From Puccinia triticina (lineage: Eukaryota > Basidiomycota > Pucciniomycetes > Pucciniales > Pucciniaceae), in the NCBI RefSeq assembly GCF_026914185.1, contig NC_070568.1, positions 5,662,001 to 5,726,000 of the forward strand: 64,000 nucleotides of DNA, in the 5' to 3' direction. Shown one piece after another: positions 22,603-34,069 of the stretch; positions within the stretch are counted from its first letter, which is position 1, and every line of letters begins with the position of its first letter. The notes under the pieces are model-generated. The model was not told the origin of the DNA, made no database searches, and was given only the letters and a program-made list of their open reading frames with translations. A program made the translations under genes and the position numbers.

Positions 22603-22619
22603 CCATTTGGCATCCCTCC

Positions 22620-23531
22620 TGAAACTAAACGTATCCTCGAAAATACTGAAGACAGACTCAGGGCCAAACCAACATCTGCATAAACGGACTGCCTCCACGC
22701 GTGCGCCATCGGTGGCGTGCATTGACTCCCATCCTGCCGAGCACTAATGAGGTGTTGTACAGAGATATTTACTCTACATGGGCATTCGAGAAGTTTGCCA
22801 TCTCGCCATGATGCTTCCAAACTCACCGGTGTCCAGACTCTAGGGTGGGTCTTTACAGGTCTTTACGTGTCCTATAAAGGGGCCTACAATAGGTACAGCG
22901 TACAAAACAACTCACATACAACTTGCCACGCCAAGCACTAATCTGTGCCTCTTGAATTTGAAAGCCTCTTGTACTTACGCGATCTCAGTAGAAGACGCCG
23001 AGGGGCATGACCCGAATACGCCTGGTCAATTTGAGGTCGCAATCTGGGCGTGTCCGCCGCTGTAAACTTCGGCGAGGAGCATGCCTGCCTCCGGCAAAAC
23101 ACGGCGCAGTAACCAGTTGTCTAGGGCTAAAGGGTTGTCCCGAGGATGCATGTGGAGACATCCCCCGGATACATATGTATGTTAATATAATATGTCCACC
23201 TCCTGTGGCGCGGCAAAAAGTTTCCCCGAGATCATAGTCAATGGAGACTCACAGACGAGGACGTCTTTTCAAAGGTGTCCTCTGGCAACAGTGATCACGG
23301 TGACGGAACCAGTTACATACAAAAAATATCCTACTATATCTGAGTCAGATCTGCAGCTTCTGGCCCCTGGGAGTGGATTTCCCCGCAAAAATCTGCATTG
23401 CAGGCTGCAGATCTGGAAGACTTCCCTTCTGCCATAATCTACTTTGAGGTCTACCGTGCTCTCTTCCACTCTAGCAAAGGCTTTGTATATGTAAATATGT
23501 GCAATGATGCTGCCGTTGAAATTGATCATCT
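22620..23531. other. Intergenic; no supported gene
   Basis: Short overlapping open frames occur on both strands, the longest about 110 codons. None has a domain, signal peptide or coherent splice structure. Confidence 0.4.
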
Positions 23532-23534
23532 TTA

Positions 23535-26329
23535 CACCAGGGGAGGAAGTGTGGCACTCTCTAGAGAGAGCCACACCGTAACTTCCTTCAGCAACGCTGG
23601 CGGGTATCAAGCATGCAACATGTGTGCCACATACACAACTTAATCTTGTGTCAATAGTGATGTTATGCTCAACTCAGGCTGATATCATTTTCATCCTAAC
23701 CTCATGGCAAATTCCATAACTTCACCTCACCCAATGCTCAACTCCAGCTTGACTCAACCTGGAACACATTCCATGGTTTTTCCAGCTGAGGATCCTGAAA
23801 TTCATGTGTCCATCAGAAGAGGCCAATCTTGGTCAACTTCACTGTGACCAGGCAGGCTCAACTGATCAAGCCACAAGGGGGCCTCAAGATGTATGCACCT
23901 CCTGGTTATCATTTCAGGGTGGTACAATCCAACTTCTCTGTCAGATAGACCTGAAGTGGGAGGAGGTGGAAGACACCATAATCATCTCTTACCTGCCTGG
24001 TGTGTTGCAGAAATTGTGTTCAGGCCAAACATTGTTCAAATGTGATGTAATTAGCATCAATTTTTCAAATTGCCTGACCACTGGAAACACATGATCCCCT
24101 GGGCTCCAAAGTTTAACATTTAATCCTCAACAGACCTGACTGGCTAACTTATCCAGGATTGTACCTTAAGTTATAAATTTTACCAACCTCATTTGACAGA
24201 GTTTTGATGCCAGGGTTGTACTGGCCATTTGAGGGAGTGTCTCCTCAATGGCCAACACAAACCTGCCATCAAGAGGAGTGTGCACTCTGTATAATGGCAG
24301 AGCTGTACCAGCCTTTGAAGGGAGTGTGTACTCCCTTCAATAGCTGCTACAACCAAGCCAATGAAGGAAGTGTGAATTTCTCCTCATGGATGGTACAGAG
24401 CGCTGGTTAATTAGAGGCAACCTGCTTATGATGGCTGATTTATACAAGTCATTGATGGGATTTTCAACTCCTCTTGATGGCAATTACAACTCGGGAATGA
24501 ATTTGACCCTCAAAGTTGGGCAAACTTCAGGGTGGAAATGGTTGAACAGGATCTTGTGAAATTTCTGGCCTACTTCACAGTTGGACCTGTAGGATGCAGC
24601 TAATGGGAAACTCCCTTTGATTTCCAATTTTTACTGGCCATCAAAGTGATTGTGTCCCCTCAATGGCTGGTACAACCCAGCCATCAAGAGGATTTCCCAC
24701 TCCCCCACTCCCTTTGATGGAAGAGTTGCACCAGCCATCAAAGGGAGAGTGTACTCCTTTTGATGGCAGATACAGCCTATCAATCCAAAGGAGTGTGAGA
24801 TACCCCCAATGGCTGGTATAGAAATTGGATGCAGACTCCCTTCAATAGCTGTTTTTCACCAGAAATTGAAGGGAGTTCAAAATTGGTTTGATGGCTGTTA
24901 CAACTCAGCCATCAAAGCCCATAGATGGATGAGTTGTAACAGAAATTGAACAGGGTGTGTACTCCCTTTGATGGCCAGTATGACCTGGCCATAAAAGGGA
25001 GTTTGCCTCCGATGGCCAAGTTGTACCCACCATCAACTCCTCTTGATGGCTGGTACAACCTGGCCATGAATGTCACCCTGATGTTTGGGCAAACATCAGG
25101 GTGAAAATTTTGAGCAGGATCTTAATGTGAAATTGATGGCCTATGTCACGGATAGACCTGTAGGATGAAACTAGCAGGCAACTCCCTTTGATGGCCCGGT
25201 TTTACTGGCCATCAAAGGGAGGGTGTCTCCTCAATGGTGGGTACAATCCTGCCATCAAGAGAATTTTCCACTCCCCCACTCCCTTTGATGAAAGAGTTGT
25301 ACCAGCAAAAAGGGAGCGTGTACTCCTTTCAATGGACGCTGCAGCCCAGCAATTGAAGGAAGTGTGAACTCCCCGCAATGGCTGGTACAGCGCGGACAAT
25401 TAATGAAGGCAGCCTCCCTTTGATAGCCGGGTTGCACCGGACATCAAAGGAAGTAAAAAATCTGTTTGATGACTGTTACAACTCGGCCATCTTGATGGCT
25501 GAGTTTCAACAGCCATCAAACAGGTTGTGTACTCCCTTTGATGGCCAGTGGAACCCGGCAATCAAAGGGAGTCTGCATCCAAATCAATGGCCAAGTTGTA
25601 CTTGCCATCAAATCCTCTTGATGACGGGTACAACCTGGCCATGAATATCACCCTGATGTTTGGGCAAACATCAGGGTGACAATGTTGCACAGGATCTTCA
25701 TTTGACATTGCTGGCCTATGTCACAGGTGGACATGTAGTATGCAACTAGGGGGCGACTCCCTTTGATGGCTGGGCTGTACTGGCCATCAAAGGGGGTGTG
25801 TCTCCTCAATGGCCAGTACAACCATGCCATCAAGAGGATTCTCCAATCCCCTGAATGGGCACCATCACCCACTCTCCAGGTCATCATGGTCAAGCAACAG
25901 CTACAGGAATCCACTAGGAGACAAACAATATGGGTCAAAGGGAGAAACCAGATAATTCACATCTGCATCCAAATAGCTCATGTGAATAAGGTGGCTGAAT
26001 ATGGTCCATGAGGAAGCCAAAAAAAAATCTTCACAAATCACGCAAATGGCCTGTATAGAGGACAGAATCAGACAAGTTTAGGTAAGTATCTGGCAGTCAT
26101 CATGACTTATCTTCAAATCCAGATGCCTAAAGGATAGAATAAAATCCAAACCAATACTATCAGGAGTTACAGATGAGTTGCACTGAACTCATCATACTCT
26201 TGCACAATAGTTGCTAATAAGTTCGCCAACAAAGTTGAACACAAGTTACCCACCCACATTGAACTGAATTCTGACCAATTCAAAGATAAAGTTACGGTCT
26301 GGCACTCTCTAGCAGTTTCTCCCCTGGTG
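23535..26329. mobile_element. CACCA element 3 (CACTA-like, non-autonomous), 2795 bp with minisatellite core
   Basis: The left end begins CACCAGGGGAGGAAGTGTGG and the right end, read inward, CACCAGGGGAGAAACTGC. Both continue into a GTGCCA/GAGCCACACCGTAAC segment. TTA flanks both sides (23532-23534 and 26330-26332). The left terminal repeat contains the palindrome GTGTGGC...GCCACAC. The right one has lost part of it. The core (24200-25850) is a long tandem array. No transposase is present. The ends closely match the element at 60923-63404, so the two are the same subfamily. Confidence 0.8.
24200..25860. repeat. CTTTGATGGC / GCCATCAAAGGGAG minisatellite with higher-order structure
   Basis: Inverted word pairs such as ACTCCCTTTGATGGC and GCCATCAAAGGGAGT alternate with TGGTACAACC. 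A longer block (GGGCAAAC-TCAGGGTG, then CAGGATCTT, then GACCTGTAGGATG) recurs at about 24510, 25085 and 25655, giving a higher-order period near 575 bp. Confidence 0.8.
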
Positions 26330-26390
26330 TTATTGTGGCCAATCCTGTGTATCAATTGTTGTTGCCAGATCCGTAGTCTGTCTTCCTGTG

Positions 26391-26705
26391 TTACAAATAT
26401 TGGACAAGAGCCTGCTCTTGCCAGGTTGGAATAAAAATTGTTAAAGGTAACGGGCCTCTTAAATCTTGAATTGCCTTGTTGATGTGAGGGAGAAAGCCGA
26501 TAGCCTCATGGGCAGTGATTGTACCTGTGATGAAGAGTAGTCCTCTTTCCTCTACTGCGTTAGATCCCTTATCCTTCTCCTCCGGTGCATCTTGTCCAGG
26601 TTTTGCCGGTTTTGCACCTATTTCTCTTGGCTTGTCTTTCTCTGCGAGTGACAGTTGGGTTAGGTTGCATCTTACATTGGCTTTCTCTTCATCCACCTGT
26701 GTCAA
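26391..26705 (-). pseudogene. Retroelement gag-like fragment
   Basis: The open stretch of about 104 codons contains GLLFITGTITAHEAIGF followed by LPHINKAIQDLRGPLPLTIF. I associate this pattern with a gag-like or N-terminal protein common in Puccinia transposons. The frame has no clear start context and its C-terminus is missing. It lies directly between CACCA element 3 and the TA-flanked MITE. Confidence 0.4.
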
Positions 26706-26855
26706 TCCAATTCTTTGGCTTTAAACCAAAGATAAATTCGCTATTATCTTTGGTTTGGAATTTGGAACCAATGGGAGGGCGGAGCTGGATGGAGCTGGGA
26801 GGAGCTGGCCTGGGTAATAAATTTTCCCAAACAGCCCTATGCAGAAAATGTTTCA

Positions 26856-26917
26856 TAGCCTAGTGGTTTGCAGCTCCGCTGCAAACCAGGTAATAGGCAG
26901 GTTGCTGGTTTGATCCC
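26856..26917 (+). promoter_or_regulatory. tRNA-like A and B boxes inside the MITE
   Basis: TAGCCTAGTGG at 26856-26866 fits the Pol III A box and GGTTTGATCCC at 26907-26917 fits the B box, at normal spacing. The surrounding sequence has a strong stem (TTTGCAGC / GCTGCAAA). It may be a tRNA-derived SINE nested in the MITE or a degenerate tRNA. Confidence 0.5.
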
Positions 26918-26970
26918 CCCTGTTCCCATCCCCCATTTGGGGAATAGGGGGCAGGTTTTTGGGGGCCGGT

Positions 26971-27008
26971 TTTAGGGGTTAGGGGTTAGGGATTAGGGAT
27001 TAGGGGGG
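26971..27008 (+). repeat. Interstitial telomere-like TTAGGG repeats
   Basis: Consecutive TTAGGGG, TTAGGGG, TTAGGGA, TTAGGGA and TTAGGGG units follow the tRNA-like segment. TTAGGG is the usual fungal telomere repeat. The array is short and internal. Confidence 0.7.
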
Positions 27009-27159
27009 ATATGAAAAAAAAAAACTTGGGCAATACTGGTCAGAAGCGTGTGGTAACCCTGTTTTCCGCGGTTCTGACACAGCTCCTCCCAGCTCCATCC
27101 AGCTCCGCCCTCCCATTGGTTCCAAACCAAAGATAATAGCAAATTTATTTTTGGTTTAT

Positions 27160-27885
27160 GTCAGCGCCCGTCTCTTATGTGACAAGGCGTTGATGGGTTT
27201 TAGATTACAAACTGCCGCAATTATGTAGCGGAGTTGGTTTTTTTCTGGGTCACACTATAGCCTAAGGCCAGTGGAAAGAAGTCCTACTCGACGCCGGAGA
27301 GCGGAGGGACTGGCACCCTTACATATGTAAGGGGACGCGGCGAAAATCAAGCCAAGCGCCGTTGCGTTATAAGGATGAGATCACTTATCTTCTAGGTTAC
27401 AGGTGTGATAACTACACCTGTACCTAGGGGGAAGATACACGAAGAGAAGGAAGAGCTGTAAGGGAAGAAAAAGGTTAGTGTAGATTATGTAAAACCCCAC
27501 TCACTGTAATTTCAGTAAGGTACACGGGTTTGTATGGCAATAATCTGGGTGGGAGAATCTCTACAGGTGAGAGACCTCCCTTTTTATATTGCAGGGATCA
27601 GCTCCCTCCTTTGAGTCAAGGCCCTGAGGGATCCTTAACTCCAAGGAGGAGTGATCACGGAATTCAGAAGGGGATTTACATAAATGGGTATGTAATCTCC
27701 CTATTTGTACATACATTAAGCTTAATCAGGATAAATACACAGAGAGATAAGATTATCTCTCTCTGTATGTACAAATATGTAATCAGTGTGAAATAAGGTT
27801 AATTACATATTCAAAAGAATGTGAAATATGTAGTAAGTACATAATAATAGTACATATGAATAAAAGCTACATAATTAATGTAATG
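27160..27885. other. Non-coding; no supported gene
   Basis: It holds a small palindrome near 27400 (CTAGGTTACAGGTGTG / CACCTGTACCTAGG) and an AT-rich stretch. Nothing coding is recognised. Confidence 0.4.
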
Positions 27886-27949
27886 ACAGGGAATTGAACT
27901 CTTGACTTCATGTACATGAGTCAATTATTAAAGCAGTCTTTAACCATTA

Positions 27950-29174
27950 CACCACCCGCAAATGGGTGTGGTTTCCTCCGCAGCCACACCCAGTGGTTTT
28001 TGCGCGGAACTCGCGCGGCCCCCCGAAAACTCGTGCGGCCCCCGGACCCCCTAGCTGCATATCATTCGGGGTGCTTGTGGGGCCGACCGGTCATCAAGGC
28101 ATACACCTTGATGACCGTCTCAATTGAACGGTCATCGAGGTGTATGCCTTGATGACCGGTCGGCTCCGGTCATCAAGGACCTCAATGACCTCAATGACCG
28201 GAGCCGGCCGGTCATCTGGATACCACACCTCAATGACCGTTCTCGATGACCGTCTCAATTGAACGGTCATCGAGGTGTATGCGTTGAAGACCGGTCGGCT
28301 CCAGTCATCAAGGTACCTAAATATGTACCTCAAGGGCCAGCCAGCTGGCCGGTCATCGCGGTGTATCAATGACCGGAGCTGACAGTTCATCAACGCATAC
28401 ACCTCGATGACCGGAGCTGACCGGTCATCGAGGTGTGGTATCCAGATGTCCAGCTGGCTCCGGTCATTGATCAGGTCCTTGATGACCGGAGCCGACCGGT
28501 CATCAAGGCATAAACCTCGATGACCGTCCCATTGAGACAGTCATCGAGGTGTGGTATTCAGATGACTGGCCGGCTCCGGTCATTGAGGTCCTTGATGACC
28601 GGAGCCGACCGGCCATCAAGGCATACACCTTGATGACCGTTCAATTGAGACGGTCATCAAGGTGTGGTATCCAGATGACCGGCCGGCTCCGGTAATTGAG
28701 GTCATTGAGGTCCTTGATGACCGGAGCCGATTGGTCATCAAGGACCTCAATGACCGGAGCCGGCCAGTCATCTGAATACCACACCTCGATGACCGTTCAA
28801 TTGAGATGGTCATTGAAGTATACAGATGACCGGCCGGCTCCGGTCATCAAGGTTTATGCCTTGATGATCGGTCGGCTCCGGTCATCAAGGTACTATGTAC
28901 CTCAATGACCAGCCAGCTGGCCGGTCATCGAGGTTTATGTATACCTCGATGGCCGTTCAGATGGTCATTGAGGTACATTTATACAACCTCAATGACCAGC
29001 CAGCTCGCCAGTCATCGAGATTTATGCTGATGACCGGTCGGCCCCATAAGGACCCCGAATGATATGCAGCTAGGGGGTCCGGGGGCTGCACGAGTTTTTG
29101 GGGGGGCGCGCGAGTTCCGCAGGAAAACCACTGGGTGTGGCTGCGGAGAAAACCACACCCGTTTGCGGGTGGTG
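27950..29174. mobile_element. CACCA element 5 (CACTA-like, non-autonomous), 1225 bp with GATGACCGG minisatellite
   Basis: Inverted repeats of about 135 bp start CACCACCCGCAAA on both sides and run through CCACACCCAGTGGTTTT, the GCGCG-rich block and CTAGCTGCATATCATTCGGG. TTA flanks both ends (27947-27949 and 29175-29177). The terminal repeat contains GGGTGTGG...CCACACCC, a palindrome. The core is a hairpin minisatellite. No coding capacity is seen. Confidence 0.85.
28085..29040. repeat. GATGACCGG / CCGGTCATC palindromic minisatellite
   Basis: TTGATGACCGG, CCGGTCATCAAGG and CGGCCGGCTCCGGTCAT recur in both orientations throughout, so strands can fold into many alternative stems. ATACACCTCGATGACC is a second recurrent word. 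Confidence 0.85.
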
Positions 29175-29177
29175 TTA

Positions 29178-30444
29178 GGTTATAAGACATGTACTATACA
29201 TTGTAGACACATGGACTTAGTGTCTCAGTGTCTGACAGTTTAGAACCAATGGATCAAATAGCCATGTCTCTGCCTCCTCATCCGCCTCCATCATCTAATG
29301 AAGGATTCCAATTGGATGGGCCTTGTTTGCATCATCACCGTTGTAGGACTCCAGGGATGGATGGGTAATCAAAGTTCCTTTGAGGGGGAAATAAATTGTA
29401 TGATAGGTTGAAAGGCTATTACAATCTACGGGTGGTTTGAAAGACCTGCCCCTCTAATAGTACTATGCAAATAACCAAGAGTCTTGTAATCAATATTTAA
29501 GAAATGTGGCAGATTTCAAGATAGCTCTTACTTTTATATAGTAATCTCTATCAGACCTAAATATCTAATTCAACGTTTTTTTAGACCGGTTATAACTATA
29601 GATAACATGGTTTGTTGTGGTGAAGTTCCTCTAATGTTGTTGATGTTATAATTTGTGCTACTACTTCTACTTCTACTACTACTACTAATATGCTAATAAG
29701 GAGAATGGGTTGTTGCTTGGTTGGTTGATTGTTGGTTTGTTGTTGGTTGGTTGGTTGGTTGTTGATTGTGGGTTCTACTACTGCACTAACACTCTACTGA
29801 CTGACTGAATCTACACTACTCAAGACTACTACTGCTAAACTACCATATGTGACCAGACCTCTATAGGTTGATGGTCAAAAAAGAGAAATTATGGGGGGGA
29901 GAAGAGCTCCTTTTATATTGAAGAGTGAGGGATTTAAGCTCCAGGGGGATGTGTTTGAGGGAATTTAGCTGCAGGGGATCTCAGTTGCACAGCATATGTA
30001 CACCTGTACTGCACAGCCACACAAACAATGAGGGAATTATGCTGCAGTGACACTATTTGTACACCTTATCTGCCTGCATATATTGCACTGCCTGATGTCA
30101 TGCGTTGCTATGTACCCAAGCCACCTTCCATATCCTTCAGAATGTGTTGCTATGTAACCAAGCCACCTTCCATGCACTCTGCACCCAACTAGAATACTCC
30201 TCCTTTCCAGGATTTGGGGGTCAAAGCCTCTTTCTGGTCCTCCCTCCTTCCTCCTCCCTCGTCCTTGTATCCACATTGTGTATTCTTCAGTCCAATCCGC
30301 CGTGCCTCATCCTTGTATCTATGTCGTGTATTCTTCCGTCCAATCCACCATGGCTACCAAAGGGTGTATGTGTGTAAATTTTGTAACTGTTGTGTAAGAT
30401 TATCTCCTCCTCTTGTAATGGGTTCCACCTGTATGTAAATGTAC
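29178..30444. repeat. Non-coding region with simple repeats
   Basis: CTACTACTACTAATA lies at about 29670 and a TTGG-rich tract at 29715-29770. Blocks such as GAGAAGAGCTCCTTTTATAT and GAGGGATTTAAGCTCC are related to the repeats at 6546-7620 and 48755-49700. No supported gene is present. Confidence 0.5.
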
Positions 30445-31187
30445 TTATAATCAGACTGTGTAACTAGAAGTATGTACAATGTTCTATGAAATAAAGTGAG
30501 ATAAAGAAATATACCTAAGAGAAGGAATAGAGCCGCTCTCTACTGGATAAGATAGGTTATAAGAAAAGGAAACAATCCAATTTCGGATCTGTGAGACAGA
30601 GAGTGAGATCGTGATGTTAGCACTTTCTCCCAGTTTGATTCCTCTCTTTTGTTTCTCTCTAAGTTTTTGGTCTTACTCGGTAGGGTCTTTTGACCTGAGT
30701 TATCCCTCACTTTGTGTCGGCGAAACGGAGAAGCAGTTGAGCAAATTTATCTACATAGAGACATAGTTGCATCAGCTGCCGCCTTTGGTTTGCGCTTAGC
30801 TTTATAACACAACACACTTACCGATATGTTTTTCAACTCTTTGGGAGGTATTGGTGTGGACGGTCTGGTTGTCTTCGACTATTTCGTCTAGGAACAAACA
30901 CGATAGTGCGTTAGCTTCTATCTGTCTTGCATCATCTTAGAGACTCAGCCGCTTACCTTTGGCGCTGGCTGAGATTCTTTTGACTAGCGGTTTTTGGCCG
31001 GGATTTTCCACGTGCCTGATCTTGCTGGCGGATGTTGGATCTGCTTACATCAATAAGATGATTTTAGTTTCACAACATCTCTTTGCAGACTTTGGACTGC
31101 GGAAATGGTTTGCATTTGCTTGGTAGCTCCCGACGTCTCACTCAATTCATGAGTTCGGCACCGCTTGCCTAGACTAGAATTCTCACA
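30445..31187 (-). repeat. 3' LTR of the copia element (743 bp)
   Basis: Nearly identical in direct orientation to 35750-36510. On the element's strand the LTR starts TGTGAGAATTC and ends near CAGTCTGATTATAA. It lacks an 18-bp segment present in the other LTR near 36427-36450 and differs by a few percent elsewhere. Confidence 0.9.
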
Positions 31188-31199
31188 GCCTTCTGTGCT

Positions 31200-31868
31200 T
31201 CAAGTCGCAAGATGCGAAGCAGCCTCCGAGACTTGGATGACCGCCAGTTTGAAGAGGGATTTCTTGATGGTTGTCCTCCCAGTGGGTTTTGTCAGAAACT
31301 CCGCTGAGTTTTCAGTGGTTTTCACATATAGGACTTTGATTAGATTGACCGCGATCAACTCCCGCAAGAAATGCAATCTGATTGACATATGTTTCGTGTG
31401 GAACCCGTTTTGTGACGTTTCACTTTTAGCAAGATCCAGGGCACCTCTGTTGTCTATATAGACTTTGATGTTCTTGAGGTCAGGAAAGATAAGAGTTTCG
31501 TCCGCTAGGTTTGCTATCCACGCTAGGTCACGCCCGAGATCGGAGAAAGCCTTATATTCTGCCTCCGTTGTTTACAAAGAGACGGTACTTTGCTTTGTGG
31601 ATTTCCAGTTCATCAGATGACTACCGGATTGAACAACGTATCCAGTAGTTGATCTTCTGGTGTCGGGAAAGTTGCCCCAGTCGGAGTCAACAAATGCTTG
31701 AACGGTTGCATTTTCTTGTTTTACATATGTCAAGCCTATTTCCTTGGTGCCCTTCAGATATCGGAAGACTTGTACCGCCGCATAGTAGTGCTTCATTCCA
31801 GGTGATTCAAGGTATTGCAACAATGTGCTTACAGCATACGTGATATCCGGTCGAGTCAGAATGCTGAG
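31200..31868 (-). pseudogene. copia RNase H region, broken
   Basis: Two frame segments encode YYAAVQVFRYLKGTKEIGL, FVDSDWGNFPDTRRSTTGY and then HTKHMSIRLHFLRELI and LTKP, all typical of copia RNase H. A stop at 31572-31574 separates the two halves, so no continuous product is made. Confidence 0.8.
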
Positions 31869-31892
31869 ATATTTTAGTGATCCAACCAGTGC

Positions 31893-33167
31893 TCAATAGT
31901 TCACTCCCGTTTCCTGAAACACCTTCATCTCTGCTTGTGTTGCTTTCTTCAGATATTCACGAGGGTTTAGAGGACAAGATGCAACATGCAGGCCTTCCAG
32001 ATCAAATTCTTTCAGTTTACAATCAATGTATTGTGTTTGATTTATCTGAAGCCCGTTGTCAAATCTGTCTAAGTTCATGCCAAGCAAGAATTTGGCTTGG
32101 CCCATGTATTTTATCTCAAATTCGCGCTCCATTTACATTCGAAAGACTTCAGGTTTGTCACTTATTATCACAAGATCTTCCACATGAGCAAATATCCAAG
32201 TGGCAGGCCTGTTGCAAGCTTCGGTTCGCCAGAATACGCACGGGTCGGAAATTGCTGCTTGAAAACCAAGAGTGAATAGGTAAGAAGAGAGCCGCTTATA
32301 CCAGACAAGCGGGGCCTGTTTAAGTCCGTAGATGGCCTTCTTCAATTCCAGTACCAAATTTTCCGGACACTCCAGCCCCGGCGGAGGTAACAGTGTTACC
32401 TTGTCCTCAAGAGGACAGGTCAGAAAAGCGCTTCTCACATTGAGCTGGTGAATCTTGAAACCATGATTAAATGCAAAGGAGAGTAAGAACCAAAGGGAGG
32501 CGGTTTTGCCCGTTGGAGCGTATTTTGCCTCAAAGTTGAGCCCGTGGGTCTGCTTGAATCCCTGGGCACAGATCTGTGCTTTAAACTCGATAACCTGATT
32601 TTCAGAGCCGAGTTTCTTGCGATAAGCCCAAGTCGACGGTATTGGGTCGTCGGTCACAACGCGCATTCACACTATCCATGACCATACTTGATGCTTGTTC
32701 ATGTTGTTTATTTCCTTCAACTTCGCCTCCTTCCAGCTTAAGTTTTCGGCACACGACATTGCTTGTTTGTGATTTTTGGGCTCAATGGAGACGGAGACTG
32801 TGAATGCTTGTTTCCATTCCCGTTTCCCTTCAACTATGTTTCGCTGATTGATTGCGCCAATGATCGCTTTTGCTGGCATCGGCAAACCCAAGTTGTCTTC
32901 CGACTTGCCTTTGTCATCCGGTTTGGTGGTGCGTTTTGCTGCTTGCAGGTTGGTTAGCACGGCTTCAAGCTCAGCACCTTCTTGACTCTTGAGATCATCC
33001 GCGCTGACAATCTCATTGATCTCCTCCTCAGTGTGATAGGGCATGTCGGCATCAGAGTTGAACAACGGCAGTCGTTCTCCATCTGAGAAGTTGACGCTCC
33101 TTCTCAGCGCTGCGCACTCCGGAAATGTACATGCTTGACTGTCAAGATTTGCTTGTCCTTGAGTCAA
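31893..33167 (-). pseudogene. copia reverse transcriptase region with substituted active site
   Basis: The 32133-32666 segment contains IHQLNVRSAFL and LPPPGLE, the palm motif normally written QLDVKSAFL, so the first catalytic Asp is Asn here. Its YVDD-equivalent reads HVED. Frame breaks separate it from the upstream linker (32667-33167, with MNKHQVWSW) and from the downstream thumb-like segment (31893-32132, FEIKYMGQAKFLLGM). Polymerase activity is very unlikely. Confidence 0.85.
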
Positions 33168-34069
33168 CAGACTTTGTACAACGAATAATTGTTTTCATAT
33201 CCAATCAAGATGCCTTCCCAGGAGATAGGCCCAAATTTCTCCGTCCGGTGCTGTTTTGGTTTCACAATCCACACTCGACAACCAAACGGCCTGAAGAAAT
33301 TCATGTTCGGAGAGATCTTGAAGAGCAGCTCCACCGGTGACTTCTTGCTTTTCGACAGGGATGGTAAGCAGTTGGTGGTTGCTGTTGCTGTCTTCACTGC
33401 TTCTGCCCACCATTCCGGGGCCAGATTTGACTATAAGATCATGCACCTTGTCGTCTCAATTATTGTCCTGTTCACCCTTTCCGCCAATCCATTGTTTTGC
33501 GGTGTGTAAGGCGGCGAAACATTGTGTTGAATTCCAGCCTCTCTCAGCAGTTCGCCCAGGAGATTGTTGCAGAAGTCACCTCCGCCATCTGTAATAAGCT
33601 TCTTCATTGTTGCGCCGGTTTGCTTCTCAAAAAGAGTCCTAAAGTTCTTGACTGCGTCCGCCGCTTGGCTCTTCTCTTTTAAGATGGTAGTATGGATGTA
33701 CCCGGTGAATTGATCTACCAGTGTCAAGAAGTAACGCGCGCCGCCATTTGTCAAGGGCAAGATTGGTCCCACAAGGTCCCCATGTACAACTTCCAAAGGT
33801 CCAGATATCGACTTGAAGTGACTTTTGCAGGGCTTTCTTGTGATTTTTCCAAACATGCAGGCGCCGCATGCGTGCGTCTTTGTGAGGTTAAGATTGTTCG
33901 GAACCGCCACCAATATTCTTGCCGCACTGGCCTGTCCAAGTCGGTTATGCCATTTGACAAAGTCCGATGTGGCCTGCGCTGTGGTTGTAATCAAACTTGT
34001 TGCTAGATTGCAAGGATTAAGTACTCCCTTAATTTCAAGCAGTGTAAGCCCCCTCATTTGGGGTCTCAC
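33164..34069 (-). CDS. copia integrase, core domain intact
   Basis: The main frame, 33431-34069, has a His-His-Cys-Cys zinc site (H41, H66, C68, C71). Its DDE core has D98 in VHGDLVGP, D161 in ITDGGGD and E197 in NNGLAERVN. The C-terminal portion continues in another frame at 33164-33397 with PFGCRVWIVKPKQHR, so one frameshift lies near 33400-33430. In the parent element it would be released from a polyprotein by the protease. Confidence 0.85.

Larger units (their letters stand above)
26724..27156. mobile_element. 433-bp TA-flanked MITE with Pol III-like boxes and telomere-like repeats
   Basis: Inverted ends of roughly 80 bp begin AACCAAAGATAAATT on the left and AACCAAAAATAAATT inward from the right. 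Both continue into TCTTTGGTTTGGAA and GGGAGGGCGGAGCTGGATG. TA lies on each side (26722-26723 and 27157-27158), as in Tc1/mariner-type MITEs. The interior contains a tRNA-like promoter pair and an interstitial TTAGGG-type array. No transposase is present. Confidence 0.75.
27889..29200 (-). pseudogene. tRNA-like sequence split by a CACCA element
   Basis: On the minus strand GAGTTCAATTCCC (27889-27901) matches a B box/T arm. If 27950-29174 and one TTA are removed, the flanks join to give TAACCTAATGGTTAA, which matches an A box at correct spacing. The T stem pairs poorly, so it is more likely a tRNA-derived SINE than a functional tRNA. Confidence 0.5.

Noticed and set aside
27889..27955. Functional tRNA gene
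   Set aside because: A and B boxes are present after removing the insertion, but the T stem pairs poorly and the acceptor ends do not pair, so a tRNA-derived repeat is more likely.
23535..29174. Possible CRISPR-like arrays among the regularly spaced repeats
   Set aside because: The window is eukaryotic, units are tandem or palindromic without unique spacers, and no cas genes exist.
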